64,000 bases of DNA from Ilex aquifolium (GCA_951799425.1 OX637394.1:29114001-29178000); one strand, 5' to 3'; shown: positions 1-10,965, numbered from the stretch's first letter. The notes: generated from the sequence alone by a model not told the origin. Translations and numbers: made by a program.

Positions 1-144
1 CTTCCTCTCTTCTTGGATCCCTATTCTACTGCTAAGATCTTTCTCTTCGGTCGCTAGTGTCTTGACCCCTCGGCCCTCAAGGACTACTTTGCTAACGTTC
101 ATTTTCCTTATATTTCATTCCATCTCCCTTTCTCCAACCCCATC

Positions 145-1838
145 ATGTCTACTTCTTTAGAAGCTACAGCTTCATTTGTTTCTCTTGCCATGGGCGAGAG
201 GTCTCCTGAGCTAGAGGAGGACGACTTAGGCGATGTAGGTGATGAGATAGACAACTTTCCCGGTGTCGATTCTATTGATGTTGTGGAAGAGGTCGAGGCC
301 CTTGTCCCATCATCTTCTCCTGTTCCGAGGTCTAAGAAATCTCGGAAAGGGAAGTCCAAGGTGAATGATGTTGGGGTTTCTGGCAGTGTTGGGGAGACAA
401 AGATCACCCCCAGAGCTTCATACCTCGTTGGTTTTAGTGAGGTCACCCCTCCTTTTATGAGCGTCCTTTCAGCTCGATTTGGGTTCCCTCGGGGTATGCA
501 GTATTGGTGCCCACATGTGGATATTTGGTATGACTCCCAGGTTCCTAAGAAAGTTTACTTCTTTGTGGTTTCTCTCGAGAATGACCTTCGTTTCCCTGTG
601 CACCCATTTCTTAAAAGTGTTCTTCAACACTTGAACTTCTGCCATGCTCAACTTTCTCCCAATTGTTGGGGTGTTCTGGTGGGTCTTCTTGTTTTCTTCA
701 AGAAAAACAAACTTGGTGTCCCTACTGTACCTTTGCTCATGAAGTTCTTCATTGTTAAGTTCACCCCCTTTGACGGTTTCCTGTACATTGCTAGACGGGT
801 GAAGGCCCGACTTCTTATAACTGACCTCCCGAGCTCCCATAAGGGTTGGAAGAAGCTTTTCTTCTTCGTTTCTGAGAAAGAATGGGAGTATAACCCCGAA
901 GACGCAGCTGACACATTCCTTGTACCTTGGGCTTGGTCTGCCCCTAATAATCTGGGTAAGTTCTGCCTGAGTAGGCTTGAACCATCCTTAGTGTTTCATT
1001 CAGCTGACCTTGTTTCTCTTATTCCTTTCAGGTATTCGACCCGACCTTAATGCTGAGGGCATGATAATTTTGCTGGGCTTGGAGAGTTGCGAGCCAGAGA
1101 AATACTCTAACTTGATCAAGCATTTTGTGCTTACCAAGTTTGGGTTCAGCCCTCCCGAGGTGAGAGTTGAGATTCCAATTCCCATCTCCATAGTCGGTGT
1201 AGAAGAACCTACTGGTAAGACTCTTGCCCATTCATCCAGGAAAATTTTTACCTTTCTTTCTCTCTGTGTTAGCTGACTTGTTTACTTTCTTAGGTTCCAG
1301 CTTGATGGCTCCTGATGCTGAGGCAATGAAGGCTAAAATATCCTAGATGAGGAGCAGCAAAGCTGCTGGAAAGCACAAGGTTGGAGCTAGACCTGAGCTT
1401 GATCCTCCTTCAAAGGTGCAGAGAACAGAGGTGCCTCCACCTTCTCTTCCTCCTTAGGTGATCTTTTCGCCTCCACCGGCTTCACATAAGACAGTTCTGA
1501 TCTCTGCTTCTCAAGGGGTCTCCCCTCCTCTCATTGAGGGGTCCTTTGGACGTGCTGGGGTGTCATCTTCTCCTTCGTCAGCAGAGGTTGCTGGAGCTCT
1601 GGAGGCCATAGCTCCTCTCCTGCGAGAGTCTTCCTCTTCTCAGTCTGTTGAGAAGACTCTTTGCTTGCGTGTGGAGGGTTTACCAGCAAAGGTGGAAAAG
1701 GGCAAGGGTTCACTCATTAGGGACGTGGGCCTTACCACTGAGATCATTGCCTCAGTTATTCCTGAGTCTGATATTGAGGATGCCTCGACGATCTCCTTGC
1801 ACACCTCTGCTACTACGACTTTGTATGCAACAACCTAG
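145..1838 (+). pseudogene. Antisense Transposase_28-type gene of element F, module 1, N-terminal part
   Basis: This frame runs opposite to F pol. From ATG 145 it gives an acidic, Ser-rich leader and a Lys/Arg cluster (about residues 60-75). A domain follows (about 95-260) with the pattern of plant 'putative gypsy type transposon' proteins (Transposase_28): Leu/Pro-rich helices, a central WGVLVGLLVFF, and a KGWKKLFFFVSEKEW block. Two GT-AG introns are visible, 956-1031 and 1215-1293. Both are phase 1, and removing them keeps a single frame (NLG|IRPDLNAEG, then EEPTG|SSLMAPDAE). In-frame stops at 1344, 1455 and 1836 are all TAG. A third intron, 1839-1924, follows directly. The molecular role of the family is unknown; similar ORFs are known as extra genes in Tat elements. 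The true 5' end may lie further left. Confidence 0.72.
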
Positions 1839-1924
1839 GTAAGTCTTGATTCCTTCAAATTTTGCTTCTACTTTGAGCTAAGGTAATTTTTGCTGACCTT
1901 GACTTATTCCCGTGCTTATTCCAG

Positions 1925-2680
1925 CTGTCCATTCACCTAAGCACTCTGGTGAAGCGGGTTCGAGCTCTGGGAAGCACAACTGAGGAGGCTCAGAGGGCTT
2001 TGAAGGTGTCTGAGCTAGAGGTTTTCAATCTGAGCTTTTCTAATGATGACCTCAAAGCTCAAGTTGAGGGATTGGCTTCTGCCAACAAGGGTCTGGAGAC
2101 TAAAGCTAGAAAAGCCAGGGATGAGCTCAAAGTGAAGGCAGACAACTTGCTCCAAGCTCGCAAGGATGCCTTAGAGGCCTTTGAATCCTTTGAGACAATG
2201 AAAAAAGAGTCTGACATGTTGGCCGAGGTCAACGCTACTATACTGAAGAAGATTGAGACTGAGAGGGTTGCAGCTCCGAAGAAGGATGCTCTGATCATTG
2301 AGCTTAAGGACAAGACTGCTACGAACTGGGCCACTAGGTACCTTGCTTTTCAGGATTAGGATGTGGAGTAGTATCCAGACCTGGACTTCGAATTTGAACT
2401 TCCTTTGGAGAAGGAGAAGTCAAGTGTTGAGAAGGAGGCAGAGGTCTTAGCTCCTACTGATGCTCTTGCAGAGGTCTTAGTTCCTACTGATGTCCCTGCT
2501 GACCTTGAGGTTTAGATTCCTAGGGTGACTTTGCACCAGCTGAAGTTGAAGCTCCTGCTCCTGTCCTTACTGAGGCTCTTCTCCCTTCAACTGTTTCTTC
2601 TACTCCTGAGCCATCTGGGGCTTCTCTTCCTATTGCTGAGCTGCCAGAAGTCACTTCTGATTCTGTTTCAGGGACTTAGG
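1925..2680 (+). pseudogene. Antisense gene of F, module 1, coiled-coil and acidic C-terminal part
   Basis: This continues the preceding gene in frame after the candidate third intron (1839-1924). Residues from 1949 to 2356 form a long Leu/Glu/Lys heptad-like stretch (ELEVFNLSFSNDDLKAQVEG and onward), a convincing coiled coil. TAG stops occur at 2357, 2369 and 2513. The frame then shifts once near 2520 and runs on as a Pro/Glu/Ala/Thr/Ser-rich tail to TAG at about 2680. Beyond it, around 2750, lies AT-rich DNA with AATGAAAATATT that could serve polyadenylation. N-terminal Transposase_28 domain plus C-terminal coil is the usual architecture of these plant proteins. The coil suggests self-association; that is inference. 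Confidence 0.62.
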
Positions 2681-2967
2681 ATTTTTGAGGAATTTCTATT
2701 ATTTGTTTCTTTGTGTATTTAGAAGATCTTGTATTTTGCTTTTTGAGAAATGAAAATATTCTTCTGAAATTGTTTTGTACTTTTGTTCTTCCCCTCTGCC
2801 CCCTTGCTTCGAGGAGAACTTTGTTCTTCTAGAAGTGAATCTAAATTTTGCCAAGTATGAGGTCTTTCCTTATGTCTGTTGAGATTTAGCTGTTTCCTAG
2901 GAGCTTCTTTGTTGTCGAAGAACTTATCTTAGCAGAGATGTTTATCCTATTTTGCGAGATGAAGAGC

Positions 2968-3096
2968 TCTTCGAGTGTTATGAGCTGAAGAGCTCGTTGA
3001 TAGCTTATGAGCTGAAGAGCTTATCAAGTGTTTATGAGCTAAAGAACTCATTGAGTTTTCATGAGCTGAAGAGCTCATCCTTGGCTTATGAGCTTC
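2968..3096. repeat. Hairpin minisatellite downstream of antisense module 1
   Basis: About five imperfect 27-30-bp units. The best unit contains ATGAGCTGAAGAGCTCAT, in which ATGAGCT and AGCTCAT pair around a 4-nt loop. The array can be read as protein (repeated YELKSS) but has no supporting start or context. It is preceded by a spacer near 2855-2910 resembling the spacer before the second array. Confidence 0.75.
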
Positions 3097-3486
3097 TTCT
3101 GGCTCTATTCCAGCTGCTGCTCCTGAGCTACTCGAGTTGCCTGAGCTACCTGAGGTCAATGCTGAGGACTCTTGCATCTTTGTATGCTCTTATGGTCTCG
3201 CTTCATATTTTGTCTTTTGCTCTTCTACAACAAACAGGTTTTTCGCCTCTTAAAGCGATATAGGGATTGTTATCTGTGCCCACTTACCTTTTTAAAGCTC
3301 CACTTTCCCTAAACATCGACATGATTATGGAAGTGTAATGGCCGCCTCTTCGCCTTCGCGTGTTATTCACTTCCTTAAATCGTGGGATTCCTTGTATAGA
3401 GCTTGGGATTTCCTATTTTTCGCATAAAGCTTGGGATTTCTTATTTTTCGCAATCTTTCTTAGAACTTCTCTTACCTTCTTGCTTT

Positions 3487-4463
3487 ATGGCTTCCTCTCC
3501 TACTCCACTGTTCAAACAACGAGCCTAGGCCTTGTTGGACGTGCTCTGGTACTCTGTATTTATGCTCCCTTCCATGGTTACGATTTCGGAGGTGGAGGAT
3601 ATTAGGAGGCAATACCTTCTTCTTGATGCCTTGACCATCCGAGTCCTAACCCTTGATGAGCTCTGCAACCTTTTCCTTCGGTGGGAAGTTTGTTTCTTTG
3701 AATGTGCTTTTGAGATGGGTCTCCGTTTGCCCACCTATCCCGCTGTTGGAAGGGTTTTGGCCTTCTATGGATTGTGCACCTCTCACCTTTCCCTAGAAGG
3801 ATGGGGTGCTTTGATAAGCTTTTTTATTTTTTGGCGCCTTCAAGGTAACATTGAATTTCCCACTGTTGCCGAGTTCCTCTATTTTTATGATCTTCTTTTT
3901 GACAAGCCCCCCTGCTTTAGTCACTTTACATGGAGGCGCCACTTCGATTCTCCACTGGTCCTCGATGTCCCTAGCTCTCCAGAGGGGTGGACTCAACATT
4001 TTTTCTTTGTTTCTGGGGACTCCTAAGAGTCTGCTGAGGCACAGTCTGAGCGTGCTCGGGTCCCTCGCTCTTGTGTTGTGCAGATGCTCCCAGTCTGACC
4101 CCTGACGAGCTGATGAGAGTCAGGCAAGTGGCTCGTGGTGAGGTGGTCCCTTACTTGTTATTAGTTACTCCCCATAACCTTCTCTGGTTCGGGACTGGTG
4201 CCAGCTCTGTTGCCGTCCTAGAGGCTATCTCTCGCCCTCTTTCTCCTGTTATTAATGTAGATTCCTCTCCATCACAATCATCAGGTTCTCCCTCTGGTAA
4301 GATCAATTTTACAGCTACAGAGCTAGATCTTGCAAAAAGGGAGCTCTCTAAGGTGGATAAGGAACGGGACGAGCTGAAGGGTGAGAATGCTTGTCTGCGA
4401 GCTATGAACTTTCAGTTGGAGGATGAGATATTTGAGCTGAAGCGGGGACTTGGGGGAGCTTAG
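3487..4463 (+). pseudogene. Antisense Transposase_28-type gene of element F, module 2
   Basis: A second, diverged copy of the module-1 architecture. ATG 3487 opens a short leader broken by TAG at 3526. The same frame then runs to TAA at 4024. It contains the family pattern LSLEGWGALISFFIF, FPTVAEFLYFYDLLF and PSSPEGWTQHFFFVSG, aligning with the corresponding blocks of module 1 at low identity. A frame change near 4030-4070 leads to a second segment (4071-4463): a linker and a short coiled coil (ELDLAKRELSKVDKERDEL). It is shorter than module 1 and lacks its acidic tail. The order domain, coil, spacer, hairpin array repeats that of module 1, so the whole unit appears duplicated within one element. 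A nested older element is an alternative. Confidence 0.65.
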
Positions 4464-4645
4464 AAATTTTTCCTTTTCTTCTTTCTATAATCCTGCCATA
4501 CTTATAAATATAAAACAACTTTTTTTGTTGGATGCCCTGCTTACTTCCTTTTTATTATGTTCGTTGTAATGCTTAGGCTGAATTGCACCAAGTATGAGGC
4601 CTGTCTTCGACCTGAAAAAATATAGCTACTTGCCAGGAGTTTTGT

Positions 4646-4857
4646 TTATGAGTTGATGAGCCCATGAGCTGAAGAGGTCATCTTTTGCTTATGACCTGAA
4701 GATCTCACCATTTGTTTATGAGCTGAAGAGCTCATCTTGTGTTTATGAGTTGAAGATGTCATCATTAGTTTATGAGCTGAAGAACTCATCGTTAGTTTAT
4801 GAGCTGGAAAACTCATCGTTAGTTTATGAGCTGAAGAGCTCATCGTTAGTTTATGCT
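4646..4857. repeat. Hairpin minisatellite downstream of antisense module 2
   Basis: About eight units of 27 bp built on ATGAGCTGAAGAGCTCAT plus a short AT-rich linker. Each near-perfect unit is a 7-bp stem with a 4-nt loop. The spacer before it (from about 4590) shares AAGTATGAGG and other words with the spacer before the 2968-3096 array, which supports duplication of the entire module. Confidence 0.8.
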
Positions 4858-4992
4858 AGCAATGAAACATCGATCGAGCTGAAACTTCGTCATTTCATTG
4901 ATGATGAACTTTTACAAGTGTTCTGGCTATTGAAAGAATCTTTTCAAATGGTCAGCGTTCCAGAAATGGGGCAAGATCTTTCCTTCCGCTGT

Positions 4993-6450
4993 TTACAGCT
5001 CGGAATTCCCAGGTCTGATTATCTTGGAAACGATGTATGAGCCTTCCCAATTGGGTCCTAACTTTCCATGAGAAGGATTCTTTCCAGCAAGGAGGAGTTT
5101 TTTTAGGACCAGATCTTCGACTTTGAAGCTTCTGTGCTTGACCTTCCTATTGTAATACTGAGCCGTCTTTTTCTGATAACTCATGATCCGCTGCAAGGCT
5201 CTGTCCCTCTTCTCATCTAAGAGGTCAAGGTTGAGCAGAGGGCCTTCCCAGTTGGGTCCTAACTTTCCATGAGAAGGATTCTTTCCTGCCAGGAGGAGTT
5301 TTTTGAGGACCAGATCTCCAACTTTGAAGCTTCTGTGCTTAACCTTCCTATTGTAATACTGAGTCGTCTTTTTTCTGATAACTCATGATACGCTGTAAGA
5401 CTCTGTCTCTCTTCTCATCTAAGAGGTCGAGGTTGAGCAGAAGTGACTCATCATTATGCTCGGGTTCGGAGAGCCCTGTCCTCGGGGATGAGATGCCTAT
5501 CTCCACAGGAGCTACTGCCTCAGTTCCAAATGCCAAGGCAAACGACGTTTCTTGAGTTACTGACTTGGTTGTAGTTCTATAAGCCCATAATACCTCTGGG
5601 ACGTGTTACACCCATCATCCTTTTAAGGCTTCAAGTTTGGTTTTCAAAGCTACCTTTATGGTTCGGATGGTTACTTTTGCTTGTCCATTCGACTGAGGAT
5701 GAGCTGGGGCTGACAAGTAATTCCTTATGCTTAACTCGACACAGAATTTTTTGAATTTGGGGTTGTCGAATTGCTTTCCGTTGTCTGAGACGATTGCCGT
5801 AGGTATCCCGAACCTATAGATTATAGATTTCTAGGTGAAGTTCTGAACCTTCTGCTCTATAATTGATGTCAAGGGCTCCATTTCATCCCATTTGGTGAAA
5901 TAATCCACTTTAATGATGACGAATTTGCATTGTCCAGTGTTGGTGGGAAGAGGCCCAAGTATGTCCACTCTTCACTGTTGGAATGGCCAAGGGCTGATTA
6001 CTGGAGTGAGGAGCTCTGGTGGACAGTGGGGGATATTGGCATGCAGCTGACAGGTCTTACATCTTCTTACTAGCTCTGCTGCGTCTTTGAGTAGTGTGGG
6101 CCAGAAGTAACCTTGCCTCAACGTTTAACCTACCAGAGCTCGGGCTCTAATGTGATTATCGCAGATGCCTTCATGGATTTCTCTCAGAACGTAGTTAGCT
6201 TCTTTGTCTCCCACGCACCTTAGGAGAGGTGCTGAGAAGCCTTGTTTGTATAAATTCCCCTAGAGGAGGGTGAACCTAGACGATCTGGCTCTTAGTTCTG
6301 CTGTTTCTTTGGTGTCTGCTGGTAAGGCTCCATTCTGGAGATACTCTCTGATTGGGTCCATCCAGGTTGGCTGATTTTGTACTAGGAACACTTCCTCATC
6401 TTCGAAGCTTACAGATGGCTTGGCAAGATACTCAACTAGAATTAATCTGT
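4993..6450 (-). pseudogene. Element F integrase
   Basis: Inserts element cDNA into host DNA. Read on the minus strand: a zinc-binding HHCC region (HEGICDNHIRARALV, later RRCKTCQ), then the catalytic core with VDILGP (first Asp), SDNGKQFD (second Asp) and PQSNGQAKVTI. In this family the last motif reads NGQAE, so the catalytic Glu is replaced by Lys (codon 5675-5677), a G-to-A change. The C-terminal part (FGTEAVAPVEIG and the YQKK/FKVEDLVLKK block) is present, with its last 67 codons duplicated in tandem (5041-5441). Several in-frame stops interrupt the core. Catalytically dead on present evidence. Confidence 0.82.
5041..5441 (-). repeat. 201-bp in-frame tandem duplication in F integrase C-terminus
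   Basis: Copies 5041-5241 and 5242-5441 both begin GCCTTCCCA and end GGTTGAGCAG. They encode the same block (LDEKRDRALQRIMSYQKK, then KVEDLVLKKLLLAGKNPSHG) on the minus strand. The period is 201 bp, exactly 67 codons. The copies differ at many single bases, so the duplication is not recent. Confidence 0.85.
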
Positions 6451-6460
6451 CCAGGTTTTC

Positions 6461-6884
6461 CTAGGAAGCTGTGGCTAGCCTTGCTAAGGAGTCAGCTCGG
6501 GAGTTCTCAGCTTTGGGCACGTGTATGACCTTAACCTGCACGAATTTTTTCATTAGCTCCTGTACCTCCCTTAGGTATAGAATCATTCTCTCTCCTTTGA
6601 CTTCATAAGTCTCCTCAATCTTCTTTACCACGAGCTGAGAGTTGTTGTAGATCATGAGTTGTTCTGCCTCCATGGAATGTGCCATGCTGAGCCCGAAAAT
6701 GACAGCTTCGTATTCTGCTTCGTTGTTTGAAGCCTTAAATCTGAATCTGAGGGCATATTCGATATCTATCTCGTCGGGGGAGGTCAGAATCAACCTAGTA
6801 CCGCTGCCTTGGGCATTGATGGCTCCATCTACTGAAAGCTTCCATGTGGGGAGGTCGGGTACTAGCTGCGTTGCCTCCATGGAT
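6461..6884 (-). pseudogene. Element F second (archaeal-type) RNase H
   Basis: A second RNase H domain after the first, as in Tat elements; it degrades the RNA strand of RNA-DNA hybrids. Visible motifs: WKLSVDGAINAQGSG (first Asp), ASNNEAEYEAVIFGL (Glu), IYNNSQLVVKK and ENSRADSLARLA (last Asp). The third motif is normally NDSQ or SDSQ; here the catalytic Asp is Asn (codon 6641-6643, G to A). The 140-residue segment is otherwise open, from ATG 6880 to the stop at 6461. Confidence 0.85.
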
Positions 6885-7257
6885 GCTTTATGGGGCTACA
6901 GTAAATTTCACAATGAAATCTGCCAATATTTTCCATTTGATTGTAGTTCTGGGTTTGTATCTGATATTGAACTCGCTGAGCTCTATGACCCATTTGACCA
7001 GCCTTCCTGAAGATTCTAGTTTGTGCAGCACTTGCTTCATTGGCTGGTTTGTTGGGACCTCAATGGTGTGAGCTTGGAAGTATGGTTTGAGCCTCCGTGC
7101 TGCTGTAACTAGAGCTAGGATTAATTTCTCCATTTTCGAATATTTCTCCTTTGCCCCCCTTAGAGCTCTGCTACATTAGTAAACTGGTTGTTGAGCTCTG
7201 TCTTGCTCTCTGACCAGTGCTGTGTTGGTTGAGAAATCTGAAACTGCGAGGTATAGG
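6885..7257 (-). pseudogene. Element F first RNase H domain
   Basis: Minus-strand translation gives LYLAVSDFSTNTALVREQD, then RYSKMEKLILALVTAARRLKPYF, TNQPMKQVLHK, RLVKWVIELSEFNIRYKPR and ILADFIVKFT. This is the standard order of the RT-linked RNase H in plant gypsy elements. The link to RT upstream is broken by the 7258-7585 insertion, and an in-frame stop lies near 7150. Confidence 0.82.
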
Positions 7258-7585
7258 GTGAGCACTTTAATAAAAGAACATATATTATTTTCTATAATGT
7301 ATATGATACAATATATATCAATTTTTGGAGTTCCGCACACTTTGCATATGAAGGAAAATGGTATAATACCACCAAAAGGGTGGGGTTTAGAAAATAATAT
7401 ATGTTCTTTTATTAAAAAAGTGGGGTACTCTTTATTGAAATTAATAAAAGAACATATATTATTTTCTATAACGTATATGATACAATATGTATCAATTTTG
7501 GAGTTCCCCACACTTTTCATACGAAGGAAAATGGTATAGTACCACTAAAAGGGTGTAATTAATGGATTTTTTTCCAAAGGGCTCA
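7258..7585. mobile_element. MITE-like foldback insertion between RT and RNase H of F
   Basis: The insert separates two adjoining pol segments (minus-strand KDYLN and LYLAVSD). Its ends form an imperfect inverted pair, GTGAGCACTTT and the complement of AAAGGGCTCAC. Inside, a block of about 115 bp occurs twice in direct orientation (about 7267-7382 and 7440-7555). A 27-bp part of it appears inverted at 7387-7413. No transposase frame is visible. I could not settle the target duplication, so exact borders are uncertain by a few bases. Confidence 0.65.
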
Positions 7586-8756
7586 CAAGGACTGGGGGCT
7601 AGTTCAAATAGTCTTTAAGGGCTTTGAATGCTTCCTTGCAACGCGTATCCCACTGGAATGTCTTTTTTAAGGTCTGGAAAAAGGGCTGACATTTGTCGCT
7701 TGATCTGGAGACAAAGCGACTTAGGGCTGCTATCCTTCCTGTTAAGCGTTGAACCTCCCTTGTGTTTGAAGGTGGTTGCATGTCTATAACTGCTTTGACC
7801 TTTTTTGTGTTTGCCTCTATTCCTCTGCAGTTGACTATGAAGCCCAAAAACTTCCCAGTAAAGACCCCAAAGGTGCATTTGGCTGAGTTGAGCTTCATCC
7901 GATATTTCTTGAGGATCTGGAAAGATTCTTCAAGGTGCCCAATGTGGAGCTCAGCTTTCAATGACTTCACCAGCATGTCGTCGTTGTATACGTCCATTTA
8001 TGTTCCGATCTATTTTTAAAACATTTGGTTTACCAAACGTTAGTAAGTAGCTCCAGCGTTCTTTAGTCCAAACGACATGACCTGGTAGCAGTATGTCCCC
8101 TGCTCAGACACGAAGGAGGTATTCTCTTGGTCACTAGAGTCCAATCTGATTTGGTTATACCCAGAAAAAAGCATCCATAAAGCTAAGGAGCTCATGCCCA
8201 ACTGTGGCATCTACGATCAGGTCAATCCGAGGTAAGGGGAAGTTATCCTTGGGGCAAGCTCGGTTAAGTCAGTGAAGTCGATGCAGAGGTGCCACTTGTC
8301 GTTTGATTTCTTGACGAGGACCATGTTGGCTAACCAAGTCGGATAGTCCACCTCTCTGGTGGCTTTGGCGTGGAGAAGTTTGCTGACCTCTTCATTGATC
8401 TCTTTTTTGCGTTCTTGGGCAAAACTCCTCCACTTATGTTTGATTGGATTGAAGGTTGGATTTACGCTAAGCTTGTGCGTGATGACTGAGGGGTTAATCC
8501 CCTGCATATCCTCTTGTTTCCATGCAAACACATCCATATTATTTCTGAGGAATTGAATAAGGAGATCTTTAATTTCCCTGGTTAGCTTAGATCCCAAGTA
8601 TTCCAAATGCTCCGACTCCTCGACAAGTTGAATAGGCTCCAGCACTTCTGAAGGCATTGGCCTCGTTTCCAGCTCGTCTCTCATATCGAGCTCGTCGAGT
8701 TGAATGTTCTCGACCTCTTTCTTCTTCATGGACGCCATATAGCAGTCTCGTGCCAC
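7586..8756 (-). pseudogene. Element F reverse transcriptase
   Basis: Copies element RNA to DNA. The N-terminal half (8756-8217) has NNMDVFAWKQEDMQGI, HKLSVNP, VDYPTWLANMVLVKKSNDKW and LCIDFTDL. A degenerate middle with stops (about 8216-8000) retains SGYNQI and MSFGLKNAGATY-like motifs. The C-terminal half (7997-7599) has VYNDDMLVKS, the YXDD catalytic box with Asn at X, then FLGFIVNCRGIEA and QRLTGRIAALSRFVSRSSDK. Several stops and frame changes make it inactive. Confidence 0.85.
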
Positions 8757-9326
8757 ACGTTGGTCTCCTTAGACCACTCTGATGCCATTTTCTGTGGGGA
8801 ACTTCATGACGAGGTGGTAGGCAAAAGAAATGGCTTTCATGGCATTGAGGGAAAGGTCTTCCTAGTAGAACATTGTATGATAAGGGAGCATCGACTACTA
8901 GGAACCTTGTAGTGGTGGTGGACTGGCAAGGTAGATCTTCCATGGTGAACACAAGTTGGATTGAACCCATGGGTAGTACCCTCTCCCCTGAGAATCTTAG
9001 GAGGTGAGTCCTTACTGGCTCAAGTTTGTCTCTGCCTAGATTCATCTTGTGGAAGGCATATGCGAAGATGATGTCGGTAGAACTCCCATTATCAATCAGA
9101 ACTCGATGGACGATTCTGTTGGCGATGATGGCCTTCACCACCAAAGGTCGTCATGTGGATGCTGGCAACCCTCCAAGTCTACATCTGAGAGAGTGATGTC
9201 CATGCTTAGTCGAGGTGCTTTGAACACCGCTTGTACTTCCAACACCTCCTCAGTTCTAACTTTGCGCATGTGAGCCTTCCTGACTGAGCTGGTTTCTCCA
9301 CCTCCAGCAAATCCTCCAGATATCAC
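8757..9326 (-). pseudogene. Element F aspartic protease and upstream linker
   Basis: Cuts the polyprotein. The linker segment at 9326-9135 has ISGGFAGGGETSS and LEGCQHPHDD, a typical pre-protease signature of Tat elements. A one-base frame change near 9140 leads to the protease: AIIANRIVHRVLIDNGSSTD (catalytic Asp in DNGSS), LRFSGERVLPMGSI and YNVLLGRPF. A second frame change after LLGRPF (near 8860) links to the RT frame. Confidence 0.84.
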
Positions 9327-9395
9327 TTTGATCTCTCCCAGAGGTTGCTGGTGCTGTGTAGGGACTTGTTGCTGAGGTGTTGGAGGTGGGTGAGC

Positions 9396-10920
9396 TCAGT
9401 TCTGATTATCTTGCGCTACAAAGCGGCATAGTTGTCCCCTTTGAACCAGGACCTCGATTTCCTTCTTCAATTGGATGCAGTCATCAGTGAGATGGCCATC
9501 GTCCCTGTAGTATTCGCAGTATTTTGTTGCATCCTTTTTTGCGGGATCTGCCTTCATTCGAGGTGGCCATATCAGGAACTTTTTGTTCTGCACCTCATAA
9601 AGGACTTGAGACACTATGGTTGTGAGAGGAGTGAACTGCCAAGGTGCAAACCTTGGCTGTAACTCTTGTAGTGGAGGATCTAGGCGGTCTTTGATGTCTC
9701 CTCTCCTTTTGAAGAGCGGTCCTTGTCTCTTCATGGAGATTTTTCTTGATTTCTTTCCTTCCTAGGACTTTGGCCCCTCTTCTTCTCATTCTCCTTGTGG
9801 GTGGACGAGCTCCCTACCTTGAAAAGAAGCACTACCTCACCGTAGATGTACTTTTCTGCCTTGATAAGGATTTCTGCCATACTGGCTTGTGGGTTTTTGG
9901 AGATGGAGAACATTAGGTCCTTTGATTGGATTCCCAGCCCAGCAATGAAGGCAGTGATGATAAATTTCTCATCAGTGACGTCCACTTTCAGAGATTTTGA
10001 GTTGAACCTCTGAACTTAGCTTCGCATGTTCTCATTAGGTCCTTGTTTCATGTTCAACAAGTGGTAGCTCGGCTTTCGATAAGTCCGAGCTCCTATGAAG
10101 TGCGAGACAAAGGAGACAGAGAGCTCTCTAAAGGATGAGATGGATGCCGGGGTCAGCCTGTTGAACCATGCTAAGGCTGAACCCTTTAGAGTGATGGCGA
10201 AGGCTCGGCACCGTACTGGGTTCTGGTACCCATGAAGCTCCATTTGATTCTTGTAGGTGTTTAGGTGGTCTATGGGGTCTTTTGTCCCATCAAACGCCTC
10301 CATCTGGGGCATTCTGAATTTAGGTGGAAGTGGAAAGTGCAGCACCTGTGCGGTAAATGGGGATTCAGTCTGCTGAACTAAGGCGTCAATGATCACTAGA
10401 GTTTTGCCTTTAACAACCTCATTCATGCAGTTGAGCTCCTATTGGATGTCTCTAAAGCGCTGCTCCTAATATTGTTCTTTTTCTTCCTATTGAAATGGGA
10501 GTCATTCTTATGATTTTCTCTGTTTTGACTTTGCAACTCCTCGTTGTTCTCATTCCTATGAATTCGACGATGGGCATTGCCCCCTGTTTGATTACGCTCA
10601 TCTCTTTCGGTGACGTCTTTCAAAGGGTTGTTGTGTTGTTGTTCCCTCTGAGAGGGATCGCCTTGGGTTGGCTGTGCCCTTTGGGGACGTTGAAGGAGAT
10701 CCAATAACTCCTCATTATGCTGGAGGAGATGTTGATTGGCTAAGCGAAGGGCCTCCAGTTCGTTGTTTGGTAAGGGATCCAGCATGGGAGGATCAATCTC
10801 GTGTGTAGGCAGGAAATCACGGGGGTTTTCTTGCTGTCTTCTAGGAGTTGCTTCATGTTGGTTCTGTAACCGAAGGGGATTGATTTGACTTCTGCTCATG
10901 TTGCGCGTAGAAACCATCAA
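9396..10920 (-). pseudogene. Element F gag
   Basis: Structural capsid/nucleocapsid gene. From ATG 10920: a Gln/Asn/Arg-rich N-terminus, then the retrotransposon gag domain (FRMPQMEAFDGTKDPIDHL, CRAFAITLKGSALAWFNRL, FVSHFIGARTYRK) at about 10330-10016, then VTDEKFIITAFIAGL. The C-terminal part holds a degenerate zinc knuckle (KYCEYYRDDGHLTDDC). Breaks: TAG codons near 10470-10440, TAA at 10016-10018, and a stop at 9396. Apart from local frame changes the order is intact. Confidence 0.84.
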
Positions 10921-10965
10921 TTATTGAAGAATTTCATTATTGATTTTTTGAACAGGAACGGTCGT

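Noticed and set aside
2968-4857. CRISPR-like arrays
   Set aside because: Units are contiguous or with near-identical linkers, the genome is a plant, and no Cas genes exist.
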